This document shows, one piece after another, positions 5,757 to 13,808 of a DNA stretch of 35,709 bases. Within the stretch, counting starts at the first letter, position 1; each line of letters opens with the position of its first letter. The notes below the pieces were generated by a model. It ran no database searches and was not told the origin of the DNA. It saw nothing but the letters and a program-made list of their open reading frames with translations. Both the position numbers and the translations under genes were made by a program. This stretch comes from Ruminococcus sp. (GTDB lineage Bacteria > Bacillota > Clostridia > Oscillospirales > Ruminococcaceae), in contig SVNX01000022.1 in NCBI GenBank assembly GCA_015066665.1, positions 1 through 35,709 on the forward strand. Reading direction: 5' to 3'.

Positions 5757-8744
5757 ATGAAGTTGAAAAGAATTTGTGCGGCGATGCTTTCCGCCGTCAC
5801 TGCGTTCAGCGTTTTTGCAGGAATACAGCCGATGAACAGCATGTCCTCCGCCGATTGGATGGCATCGCTGCCTTCCGCTGTGTTCGAGGTGGAGCCGATC
5901 ACGGCGGAGGCGGCAGGGAATTTCCGCCGCGTCGTATCGAATGAATCCCCGATGTGGATTATTCACATTGATTCGTGGAATTATGCCGATCCGGAAAAGA
6001 TCATCGAGCTTGTGCCCGAGGATGTCCTGCCGTATGTGGTGTTCAACATTTCCCTTTCCATCAACTGGAGCAGCACCGAGCACAAATGGCTCATGGTGCA
6101 GGACGGCGTCGAAACAGCAAGATCCTGGATGAAGGCCTGCGCCGACAAGGGCGTGTGGACGATGATTCAGCCCGCCAGCGGCGGACAGTGCCATTTCCCC
6201 GACTATAAGGCCACGGACGATCTGGACAATACGATTTTCGGCGAGTTCTTCCGTGAATATCCGAACTTCATCGGATTCAATTACTGCGAGCAGTTCTGGG
6301 GCTTTGCCTCCCAGGATTTCCCCGTGACCTACCAGCAGCGATATGATCATTTCTCCGCTCTCCTCAAGCTCTGCAACAAGTACGGCGGCTATCTCGATAT
6401 CAGCTGGTGTGAGAACCAGTGGGGCTCCCAGCTCAATCCCGTTGCCATGCTGAAGACGAATGCCAACTGGGAGAAGGCTGCACGCACCTATTCAGAGAAT
6501 CTCATCCTCGAAGAAAAGTACACCCAGTCCGGCTATATTGCGGCTGTGGAGAGTGAGGTCTATGGTGCGTACATATCCGGCTACTGCGGCAATTTCGGCG
6601 TGCGCTGGGATGATACAGGCTGGTCGGACTACCCCTGGCAGGGCGGTGACCTCGACCCGCAGACCAAGGATCAGTACAGACTTGTGACATCGGTCCCCGT
6701 ACTTCTCGAACGTATGGTGCAGAACGGCATGACCGTCATTGACGGCCCCGAGCTGATCTGGGCGGACTGCATCAAGGAGAACTGGATCAAGCGTGACGAG
6801 GAAGGCTATGAGATCCGTAACTGGTCATTCTATGATCAGTACCAGAATGATGTCCTCGATCTCTACCGGAAGTTCAATGACGGCGCCATCCGCATTCCGA
6901 CCCGTGAAGAAGTGGTCAGCCGGACAAAGGTCGTGGTGATTCAGGATGTCAACAGCGGCAGCAATGATGAGAAATACTGCATCTATAAGAACATGTTCGA
7001 AGGCCTGTACCGTGCGGCTAATGACGGCAATCTGAAGGATAACCATAATCCCTTCAAGTCCACCGGACGCTACCAGACCATTCCCGTTGTATATGGTCTT
7101 GCGGACGATCTTGCCAAGTCCATTCCCGTGCAGATCAAGCAGTCCGAAATCCCTTCAAGATGGAACAGCATTGAAGCCAAGCAGTCCGAATTCAACCGGC
7201 TCTACGGCGAGGACTACTACGGCAATATGTATGCAGGCCGCAACGAAAACAGCTGGGTGACCTATAATCCCTTCAAGACCGAAACCGAAGCGGGCGGCTA
7301 CCTCTATCTGAAGTACAACACCTGCAAGCAGCTTGAAGTGAAATATCCCCGCTACGGCGCCGGTCTGATCAATGAATACGCCGATCATATTGATTTCTAT
7401 CTCAGCAACTATGATGAGGATAATACCACGACCCTGAAGACAGACATGATCAAGATCTATGGCTGCAGCAAGGAGCCTGTCATCACCATGCAGAAGGACA
7501 GGGGTGTCAACCAGCAGAAAACGGAGATCACCACTTCGTACGAGAACGGCACCTTCACGATGTATGTCAAGCACAACGGCCCTGTGGATGTCAGCGTCCA
7601 GTGCGAGGGCAATGAAACCGGCCGTCAGACATCATTCACGCCCTCCAGACAGAGTGCACCCGAATTTCCGGAAAACTATGAGGGCGTGCGCCAGTATGAA
7701 GCGGAAAACTTTGACCGTAAGAACATCGAAGAGAATGTGACCAATGCCTGCAGAAGCGGCGTGACCGGCTGCTGGGGCATGGGCTTTATGAAGTTCGGTA
7801 CAAAGGATACCGCTGCGGCAAGGGATTATGTCAACACCGGAAAGGCCGGTACGTTTGATCTGACACTGCGTTATTCCGCTGTGTCCGATATCAATCAGGT
7901 CGATCTGTATGTGAACGGCACCAAGCAGGAGACGCTCTCCCTTGGCAGTACGGGCTCTTACAATACATGGAAAACGGTGAAGACATCCGTGCAGCTGAAG
8001 CAGGGAGAAAACAAGATCGAATTCCGTGCGAATGCCGCACTGCCGAGCTCCCTCTATCTGGACTGCTTCCAGGTGGCCGGTGATTTCGGAGAACGCAATC
8101 TCCCCGAGCCGATTGCCGGCGGCACTCTCTTCACGGAGGTTATTGTAAGAGATGCGGAAAATCGTGATGACTGGTCGGTTTATGAGAACTTCGGCATTGG
8201 TTCATCCATTTTCGGCGACCGCAATATCCATGCCGCTTCCGTACCGAATGCACTGTTCGGTGCAGAGGCTATCCGTACAGCCTGTGACTCCAAGATGTAC
8301 CAGAAGGAGCTGGGATCATTTGTGGCGGGCGATGACATGACGCTCTATATTGCCACCGATACCCGTGTGGTGGATATGGGACTGCCCACATGGTTCTCGA
8401 CCCTGACTGATACGAATCAGAACATCGTCCTCGACAACGAGCTTGTCCTGCGTGTGTATTCTCGTGAGGTGAAAAAAGGCGATCTTGTGACGCTCGGAAC
8501 AAACGGCGGCAACGGCAACAATGTCTGCTATATTGCCCTTGCGGTTTCTGCGGATGCCCCCCTCAGAGGTGATGTGAACATGGATGGAAAGTTCAATCTG
8601 GCCGATGTTGTGCTGATGCAGAAATGGCTTCTGGCTTCCCCCGATGCAGTACTCGCTGACTGGAAGGCCGGTGACCTCTGTGCAGATGACCGCCTGAATG
8701 GATTCGATCTGGCACTGATGAAACGTGCCGTGTTGGAAAACTAA
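5757..8744 (+). CDS. Cellulosomal GH98 glycoside hydrolase with dockerin
   Basis: A 995-residue secreted enzyme. Signal peptide at about 1-30, then a GH98 catalytic region at about 55-620, opening SNESPMWIIHIDSWNYADPE. Residues matching the GH98 catalytic set as I recall it are Glu178 (NYCEQFWGF), the Asp pair 285-286 (RWDDTGW) and Glu332 (IDGPELIW). Residues 645-775 form a CBM6/35-like binding module (VRQYEAENFD). Residues 793-932 form a module also present in the PL11 enzyme at 21075. A type-I dockerin ends the chain (about 936-995, GDVNMDGKFNLADVVLMQKW and AGDLCADDRLNGFDLALMKR). GH98 includes blood-group endo-beta-galactosidases and endo-xylanases; a dockerin on a fibre degrader favours a plant substrate, but this is inference. 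RBS AAGGAG precedes ATG. Confidence 0.9.
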   Translation: MKLKRICAAMLSAVTAFSVFAGIQPMNSMSSADWMASLPSAVFEVEPITAEAAGNFRRVVSNESPMWIIHIDSWNYADPEKIIELVPEDVLPYVVFNISLSINWSSTEHKWLMVQDGVETARSWMKACADKGVWTMIQPASGGQCHFPDYKATDDLDNTIFGEFFREYPNFIGFNYCEQFWGFASQDFPVTYQQRYDHFSALLKLCNKYGGYLDISWCENQWGSQLNPVAMLKTNANWEKAARTYSENLILEEKYTQSGYIAAVESEVYGAYISGYCGNFGVRWDDTGWSDYPWQGGDLDPQTKDQYRLVTSVPVLLERMVQNGMTVIDGPELIWADCIKENWIKRDEEGYEIRNWSFYDQYQNDVLDLYRKFNDGAIRIPTREEVVSRTKVVVIQDVNSGSNDEKYCIYKNMFEGLYRAANDGNLKDNHNPFKSTGRYQTIPVVYGLADDLAKSIPVQIKQSEIPSRWNSIEAKQSEFNRLYGEDYYGNMYAGRNENSWVTYNPFKTETEAGGYLYLKYNTCKQLEVKYPRYGAGLINEYADHIDFYLSNYDEDNTTTLKTDMIKIYGCSKEPVITMQKDRGVNQQKTEITTSYENGTFTMYVKHNGPVDVSVQCEGNETGRQTSFTPSRQSAPEFPENYEGVRQYEAENFDRKNIEENVTNACRSGVTGCWGMGFMKFGTKDTAAARDYVNTGKAGTFDLTLRYSAVSDINQVDLYVNGTKQETLSLGSTGSYNTWKTVKTSVQLKQGENKIEFRANAALPSSLYLDCFQVAGDFGERNLPEPIAGGTLFTEVIVRDAENRDDWSVYENFGIGSSIFGDRNIHAASVPNALFGAEAIRTACDSKMYQKELGSFVAGDDMTLYIATDTRVVDMGLPTWFSTLTDTNQNIVLDNELVLRVYSREVKKGDLVTLGTNGGNGNNVCYIALAVSADAPLRGDVNMDGKFNLADVVLMQKWLLASPDAVLADWKAGDLCADDRLNGFDLALMKRAVLEN

Positions 8745-8761
8745 CCTGCAATGAATAGGAG

Positions 8762-8802
8762 ACCCCCTGATTTTCTTCGGAAAATCAGGGGGTTTGTTTT
8801 TT
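8762..8802 (+). terminator. Strong intrinsic terminator after GH98
   Basis: Perfect 14-bp stem ACCCCCTGATTTTC / GAAAATCAGGGGGT with a TTCG tetraloop (8776-8779), followed by TTGTTTTTT. Confidence 0.95.
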
Positions 8803-8836
8803 GTCGAACAGCGTAGGATTTTTTTTTACAAAAGGG

Positions 8837-8865
8837 TTGACAATCAGGAATGTATGTGTTATACT
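8837..8865 (+). promoter_or_regulatory. Promoter of the GntR/ABC operon
   Basis: Consensus TTGACA (8837-8842), 17-base spacer and TATACT (8860-8865), upstream of the GntR start at 8908. Confidence 0.9.
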
Positions 8866-8890
8866 GTATATGTCTTGATAGATACAGTAT
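8861..8890 (+). promoter_or_regulatory. Inverted-repeat operator for the GntR regulator
   Basis: Perfect 9-bp arms ATACTGTAT (8861-8869) and ATACAGTAT (8882-8890) with a 12-base centre. They cover the -10 box and the likely start point, only five bases before the RBS. A dimeric GntR bound here would block its own promoter; this binding is inferred from position. Confidence 0.75.
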
Positions 8891-8907
8891 GGACAGGAGT
8901 GCACTTC

Positions 8908-9279
8908 ATGAATATTATTGTCAAAAACAAATCTGACCAGCCGATCTATGAACAGATCGAGGATCAGATCAGGGCGCAGATTTTAGAGGGGAGCATGACG
9001 GAGGATGAACAGCTGCCATCCATCCGACAGCTTGCAAGAGATCTGAAAATCAGCGTGATCACAACCACGAGGGTCTACAATGACCTTGCGGAAGAGGGAT
9101 TTATCATTTCCGTGGCGGGCAAGGGCTATTTTGTTGCACCACGGAACAACGAACTGCTGCGGGAGAGGATGCTCTGCGAAATGGAAGCAGCTCTGGAAAA
9201 GGCGGTCACAAACGGCCGCAATGCCGGACTTTCCGATGAAGAGATACTCAGCACGCTGCGGAACATTATGGAGGAATGA
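8908..9279 (+). CDS. GntR-family regulator, YtrA type
   Basis: A 123-residue cytoplasmic repressor. It has a winged helix at about residues 10-77 (SDQPIYEQIEDQIRAQILEG, then LPSIRQLARDLKISVITTTR) and only a short C-terminal helix region rather than a large effector domain, which is the YtrA-type layout. Start chosen at 8908 because AGGAG (8895-8899) precedes it; a longer open frame from 8794 would run through the promoter. It is the first gene of an operon with an ABC ATPase, two permeases and a serine hydrolase. The perfect inverted repeat over its promoter suggests autoregulation. YtrA-type proteins usually control ABC exporters induced by cell-envelope stress; the inducer here is unknown. 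Confidence 0.9.
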   Translation: MNIIVKNKSDQPIYEQIEDQIRAQILEGSMTEDEQLPSIRQLARDLKISVITTTRVYNDLAEEGFIISVAGKGYFVAPRNNELLRERMLCEMEAALEKAVTNGRNAGLSDEEILSTLRNIMEE

Positions 9280-9281
9280 TC

Positions 9282-10166
9282 ATGGAAAATATTCTGGAAA
9301 TCACGGGACTTTGCAAATCGTACAAGGATTTTTCGCTGAAGGATGTGAGCTTTGCACTGCCAAAGGGCTATATCATGGGCTTCGTTGGCCAAAATGGATC
9401 CGGTAAGACGACCACCATCCGTTCGATTCTCAATATGGCAAAGATCGACAGCGGCAGGATCAGCGTCTTCGGCCTCGACAGTATCGAAAAAACAGTTGAG
9501 ATCAAGCAGCGGCTGGGCGTGGTGTTCGACAGCCTGTATCTGGCGGAGCATCTCAATGCCAAGCAGATCGAACAGCAGCTGCGCCCGTTTTATGAAAAAT
9601 GGGACACGGAAGGGTATTTCCAGAGACTGAAGAAATTCCGTCTGCCGCTGGATAAGAAAGTGGGACAGTTCTCCAAGGGCATGAAAATGAAGCTGATGGC
9701 AGCGGTTGCGCTGTCCCATCATGCGGAGCTGATCATTCTGGACGAACCGACCAGCGGCCTTGACCCCGTTGCCCGTGATGAACTGCTGGACATTCTGGCG
9801 GAATACATCGAGGATGAAAACTGCGGCGTGCTGTTTTCCACACATATCACCGCCGATGTGGAACGCATTGCCGATTATGTGACGGTTCTGCAGGAGGGCA
9901 GGGTATGGTACAGCGGTACAAAGGACGATCTTGCGGAGAAATATCTCATCGTCAAAGGGGCGGAAAAGGATTTTCCGGCATCCGTCAAGGAAAAGTGCAT
10001 CGGCTTTCATGCGTACCGCAATGGCTTTGATGCCCTGATGGAGACGGCAGACAGAAATCTGCTGCCCGACAGCATTGAAACGGAAAAGGCAAGCATTGAC
10101 GAAATTCTTGTCTACATCGCAAAGGAGGCGGAGTATGAAAGAAATACTGCATGTGATGAGGCTTGA
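9282..10166 (+). CDS. ABC transporter ATP-binding protein
   Basis: A 294-residue ATPase that would drive the two membrane proteins encoded next. Walker A is GQNGSGKTT (36-44). The signature loop is FSKGM (130-134), a variant of LSGGQ common in exporters of this type. Walker B is LIILDEP (150-156) with catalytic Glu155, and the switch His is His188 (STHI). The last 90 or so residues form an unassigned accessory region. The start at 9282 is preferred over the ATG at 9276, because GGAGG (9270-9274) is seven bases from the former and one base from the latter. It follows the GntR stop by two bases and overlaps the next gene by 32 bases, pointing to translational coupling. The substrate is unknown. 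Confidence 0.92.
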   Translation: MENILEITGLCKSYKDFSLKDVSFALPKGYIMGFVGQNGSGKTTTIRSILNMAKIDSGRISVFGLDSIEKTVEIKQRLGVVFDSLYLAEHLNAKQIEQQLRPFYEKWDTEGYFQRLKKFRLPLDKKVGQFSKGMKMKLMAAVALSHHAELIILDEPTSGLDPVARDELLDILAEYIEDENCGVLFSTHITADVERIADYVTVLQEGRVWYSGTKDDLAEKYLIVKGAEKDFPASVKEKCIGFHAYRNGFDALMETADRNLLPDSIETEKASIDEILVYIAKEAEYERNTACDEA

Positions 10167-10857
10167 TTTCATCTCCGCCAGCTCCACTGCCGTTACGGTA
10201 ACCATCCTTCTGGTGTTGATTGGAATACCGGCGGCACTCCTGTTCAATCCGTTTGCCGGTATCATTGTGCTGGAATTTCTGCCGATCATTGTGATCGGTC
10301 CCCTGCAGGTATTTGACGGCAAGTACGGCAATCGCCTGCACGGCATTCTTCCCGTCCACCGGAAGAATATCACACGAGGACGTTTTGCTATGTATGCGGC
10401 CTTTTTCCTCTGTATCCAGCTGCTTGTGGCAGTTTTGTCCACTGTCGCTGTGTATGCGAATCTCAATGAACTCTTACCCCTTGAAACACTTTCCGCCTTG
10501 CAGGAACAGCAGTTTTCCTTTGAGACGAAAACCCTGCCGGAACTGATCATCATGTGTGCGATGGTGTCGATTTGCTTCTGGATGTTGTTTTCTTTTTTTG
10601 AGATGTCGGGTCAGATTTTCGGCAGAGAAAATGAAATGAAAATTTTCCTGATCAGCTGTATTGCTGTGATCGGACTCTTCGTCGCTGTGATGACGCTTAC
10701 AAATGCAGGCATTCTGCCCTATTTCGAGGTTCCGGAACTGCCGGCGACCATACCGGGGGCAATCCGTTTTCTGGTGATCGGCGATCTTGCGGCAATTCTG
10801 CTCACTGCTGCATTTTCAGAAATCACAGCACATATCGTATCCAAGCGTGAGATATAA
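10135..10857 (+). CDS. ABC-2-type permease subunit A
   Basis: A 240-residue integral membrane protein with about six hydrophobic segments (for example LVLIGIPAALLF, FAMYAAFFLCIQLLVAVL, LISCIAVIGLFVAVMTL). Start chosen at 10135 because AAAGGAGG (10121-10128) precedes that Met; the upstream in-frame Met at 10075 lies well inside the ATPase gene. It overlaps the ATPase by 32 bases and is followed after 12 bases by a second permease, so the transporter would be a heterodimeric ABC exporter. I see no motif for the substrate. Confidence 0.82.
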   Translation: MKEILHVMRLDFISASSTAVTVTILLVLIGIPAALLFNPFAGIIVLEFLPIIVIGPLQVFDGKYGNRLHGILPVHRKNITRGRFAMYAAFFLCIQLLVAVLSTVAVYANLNELLPLETLSALQEQQFSFETKTLPELIIMCAMVSICFWMLFSFFEMSGQIFGRENEMKIFLISCIAVIGLFVAVMTLTNAGILPYFEVPELPATIPGAIRFLVIGDLAAILLTAAFSEITAHIVSKREI

Positions 10858-10869
10858 GGAGGTGCGGAT

Positions 10870-11640
10870 ATGAAAAAAATACTGGATCTGATCAAAGCGG
10901 ATCTCATGATCATCAACGGCACAAAAAGCAGCATGAAAACGATGTTTCTTCTGCTGATTATATTTGCAGTCGGCGGCGGCATTTTCTTCTCGCCCCTTGT
11001 CATGCTGCTGATGATGTTCATGCTTGCAGCCATGTTTGTACCGTTCATCTTCCAGATGCAGTCGCAGAGCCATTGTGAAAGAATGTTCAGCCTCCTGCCG
11101 ATCGAACGCAGGGATCTTGTCCGTGCAAGATTTCTATTTATGGTCGGGCTGTATGTCGGACTTTGTGTGATCATGTACCTTGTCATGCTTCTGTCTCTTC
11201 AGCTGAATATTTTTGAAAGCGTGCAGGATGTGGATTATGATAAATTCCTGCGGGAAGCGGGTATCGCATTTTCCTTCTTCAAAATCTGCAACCTTGCCTT
11301 TCTGGCAGTCTTTGCCGCTGGCATGTGGATAATGACGCTTCAGCTTCGTCAGTATTTCCGTAATACCGAGCAATTTGCCGATGATGCCCTGAATCAGTTC
11401 TCTGTGAAACAAATCATCATCGTCGGTCTGATCTGGATTGTGGGTGTCGTGATTATGCTGACCGCTGTCGGAGAAGTGGCGATGGGTGCAACAGTATCGG
11501 TACTTCTGCAGCTGTTTATCCAGCTTGCAACTGCGGCGGATGGTGCATTGCTTGCCGTTGTGCTGATTGTGATTGCAGGCTTTGAGGCAGCATACCAGTA
11601 CATCTGCACCGTGCTGGAATACGATGCAAAGGATCTGTAA
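10870..11640 (+). CDS. ABC-2-type permease subunit B
   Basis: A 256-residue integral membrane protein with about six hydrophobic segments. It opens MKKILDLIKADLMIINGTKS and contains SHCERMFSLLPIERRDLVRA, a pattern typical of ABC-2 permeases encoded beside YtrA-type GntR regulators. AAGGAGG stands upstream of ATG. It follows the first permease by 12 bases and precedes the serine hydrolase by 12 bases, whose RBS starts at this gene's stop. It probably pairs with the first permease in the same transporter. Substrate unknown; a role in resistance to an envelope-active compound would be typical but is unproven. Confidence 0.85.
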   Translation: MKKILDLIKADLMIINGTKSSMKTMFLLLIIFAVGGGIFFSPLVMLLMMFMLAAMFVPFIFQMQSQSHCERMFSLLPIERRDLVRARFLFMVGLYVGLCVIMYLVMLLSLQLNIFESVQDVDYDKFLREAGIAFSFFKICNLAFLAVFAAGMWIMTLQLRQYFRNTEQFADDALNQFSVKQIIIVGLIWIVGVVIMLTAVGEVAMGATVSVLLQLFIQLATAADGALLAVVLIVIAGFEAAYQYICTVLEYDAKDL

Positions 11641-11652
11641 AGGAGGGATTTC

Positions 11653-13491
11653 ATGAAACTGATTCAGAAATTATCCGCAGTGGTCTGTGCTGCGGGCCTG
11701 ACGCTTTCTGCGGTGGCAGTGCCCTTTGTTCATGCAGAGGATGCGGTTCTGCCGTCGGGGCTTACACTTGGTGAATTCCGACAGATTCTCGAAGAAGAGG
11801 AACCGAAGCTGGAGGGAAAATTCGCCTCTGCGGAGATCGGCATTTTTCAGGGCGATGAAGTCCTCTATACGGGCTATTTCGGGGAAATCAATCTGACAGA
11901 ACATATTCCGGCGGATGAGAATTCCGTCTATGAATGGGGAAGTATCTCCAAGACCTTTGTCTGGGTGAGTGTCCTGCAGCTCTGGGAACAGGGAAAACTG
12001 GATCTGGAGGAGGACATACGCCATTATCTGCCGGAGGGCTATTTGCAGCATCTGTCCTATAATGATCCGATCACCATGCTGAACCTCATGAATCATAATG
12101 CCGGATGGTGCGAAAATACCTACTCCATTTCCTGCAAGGAGGCGGAGGATGTCCGTCCGCTCGGAGAGGCACTGCAGGATACCGAACCTGCGCAGATGCA
12201 CCGTCCGGGAGAAGTCAGTTCCTATTCCAACTGGGGTGCGGCACTGGCCGGATACATTGTGGAATGTGTCAGCGGCATGGACTATTGTGATTATGTGCAT
12301 GAACATATCCTCGAACCGCTGGGGATGGAACACACTGCCATCAACCCGACACACAGCGATAATCCGTGGGTGCAGCAGCAGCGTGAAGCCCTGCATTCCT
12401 ACCGGTTCAGTCCAATCGGCACAAAGTCCGACCTTGACACCTGCATCGAATATATCGAGGGCTATCCTGCCGGTGCGGCAACGGGCACGCTTGCCGATCT
12501 GATGACCTACGGACAGGCATTTGTTGATCCCGATGCACCATTATTCCAGAATCCCGAAACGCTCGAAATGCTCTTCTCCGGTTCTGATTTCTACGGCGAA
12601 TCCGATATCCCTGTGTGCTGCTACGGCTTCTGGCCGACCGAATACAGCATCCGTGTCTATGGACACAGCGGTGCAACATACGCCTGCAATGCGGATCTGA
12701 TCTTTGATCCGGAAACGGGCTTCGGCATGGCAGTCCTTGTCAACGAATACGGCGGCAACTGGTATATGAACAATGCAGTAGGGCTTGCATTCGGGGCACT
12801 CAGCGATACCAAATATGCACCGTCCGGCAATACGGAAACGTTCATACCGGAGGGGTACTATCTCCCGACACGTTCCTACTATCGCGGAATGATGAAATTC
12901 ATGGGCTTCCTGAATGGTTCGAAAATGGATGACATCGGCGAATTTGAACGCATCGGTGAGAATGTCTGCCAGATCAGACAGAATGGAGCAGCGGTACTGC
13001 TCGCTGAGAAACGCTATCCTGACGGAACAAGCGGATTTGCCGTCAGCTCGGTGGAATATATCAGAGACAATCTGTATATCGGAAAGCTTGCACTGCTTGC
13101 GGTGTATCTTGTTCTTGCCGTAATCTCGAGCTATCTTCTGCGCATTCAGTGGAAGCTCCGCAAAGCAAAACGCTGGACAGCCTGCAAAGGCGACGGCATC
13201 ATCACCGCCGGACAGATGGCAAAGCTTGTATCCGGTCTTGGGCTGCTTGCGGCGGCAATCTGCTTCAGCCTTTTCAGCGGCATGCACAGAACAGGAGCCA
13301 TTGCGATCGGCATTGTGCAGATGGTCTGCATGGCCGTGTGTGCGGCCGCATGTGTGACATCCATTGTGAGCATGGCCTTGAACCGGAAGAATCGGACTGC
13401 GGTGCTCTGGCATGCCTTTGATACCGCCGGCAATCTGTTCGCCGTGTGGGCGATGGCATATTTTGAGATGTACCGCTTCTGGGGCTGCTGA
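11653..13491 (+). CDS. Membrane-anchored serine hydrolase, beta-lactamase/PBP-like
   Basis: A 612-residue protein of the serine beta-lactamase-like family (class C/PBP4*-type). Signal peptide at about 1-28 (cut near VHA). The active-site motifs are SISK (97-100), YSN (191-193) and YGHSG (336-340, in the place of the KTG box). The catalytic part is extracytoplasmic, about 35-385. A beta-rich stretch leads to four C-terminal membrane segments (about 477-497, 524-543, 547-572, 588-607). The RBS AAGGAGG overlaps the upstream stop region. As the last gene of the GntR/ABC operon it may work with the exporter, for example by hydrolysing peptides or beta-lactam-like compounds at the surface. The true substrate may equally be peptidoglycan or a D-amino-acid peptide. 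Confidence 0.87.
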   Translation: MKLIQKLSAVVCAAGLTLSAVAVPFVHAEDAVLPSGLTLGEFRQILEEEEPKLEGKFASAEIGIFQGDEVLYTGYFGEINLTEHIPADENSVYEWGSISKTFVWVSVLQLWEQGKLDLEEDIRHYLPEGYLQHLSYNDPITMLNLMNHNAGWCENTYSISCKEAEDVRPLGEALQDTEPAQMHRPGEVSSYSNWGAALAGYIVECVSGMDYCDYVHEHILEPLGMEHTAINPTHSDNPWVQQQREALHSYRFSPIGTKSDLDTCIEYIEGYPAGAATGTLADLMTYGQAFVDPDAPLFQNPETLEMLFSGSDFYGESDIPVCCYGFWPTEYSIRVYGHSGATYACNADLIFDPETGFGMAVLVNEYGGNWYMNNAVGLAFGALSDTKYAPSGNTETFIPEGYYLPTRSYYRGMMKFMGFLNGSKMDDIGEFERIGENVCQIRQNGAAVLLAEKRYPDGTSGFAVSSVEYIRDNLYIGKLALLAVYLVLAVISSYLLRIQWKLRKAKRWTACKGDGIITAGQMAKLVSGLGLLAAAICFSLFSGMHRTGAIAIGIVQMVCMAVCAAACVTSIVSMALNRKNRTAVLWHAFDTAGNLFAVWAMAYFEMYRFWGC

Positions 13492-13505
13492 CGATATTGA
13501 TCCAT

Positions 13506-13535
13506 CAAGAACTGCCGTTTACACGGCAGTTCTTT
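13506..13535 (+). terminator. Terminator hairpin, first of two identical copies
   Basis: Stem AAGAACTGCC / GGCAGTTCTT with a GTTTACAC loop, ending the GntR/ABC operon. The same 30 bases recur at 13701-13730 on the other side of the G-rich repeat. Confidence 0.8.
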
Positions 13536-13700
13536 CAGTCTGTCGAAAAACCTTATTAGGTTCAAAGGACGAAGTTCTTTGGCGGGTTAGAGGGTACGCA
13601 GTACCCTCGCAATATAGCCCCTCCCCCCTCGGGGGAGGGGTTGGGGTGGGGGCAGGCTTTGGAGTGCTAACCCCAGAAAAAACACTTTTTCTACAAGCTG
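13536..13700 (+). repeat. Dispersed G-rich repeat, copy 2, complete
   Basis: Sequence between two identical terminator hairpins, so the whole 165 bases look like an insertion. The right 99 bases (13602-13700) match positions 1-99 at 96 of 99. The left part has hairpin AGGGTAC-GCA-GTACCCT (13591-13607). A GC stem follows at about 13618-13640, and G-runs (13631-13635, 13637-13640, 13643-13646, 13648-13652) fit a quadruplex motif. No protein is encoded. It may be a non-autonomous mobile element. Confidence 0.75.
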
Positions 13701-13735
13701 CAAGAACTGCCGTTTACACGGCAGTTCTTTTTGTC
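13701..13735 (+). terminator. Terminator hairpin, second identical copy, with U-run
   Basis: The 30 bases repeat 13506-13535 exactly and here run on into TTTTTG. The promoter for the next gene starts four bases later, at 13739. Confidence 0.85.
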
Positions 13736-13738
13736 TCT

Positions 13739-13767
13739 TTGACATTTTTGGGGATATATGGTATAAT
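13739..13767 (+). promoter_or_regulatory. Consensus promoter of the LytTR two-component operon
   Basis: TTGACA (13739-13744), 17-base spacer, TATAAT (13762-13767): a perfect match to the sigma-A consensus, packed directly behind the terminator. Confidence 0.92.
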
Positions 13768-13808
13768 GGAGCCAAAAAGAAAAGAGGAAATCTCGGAAGG
13801 GAGACATC

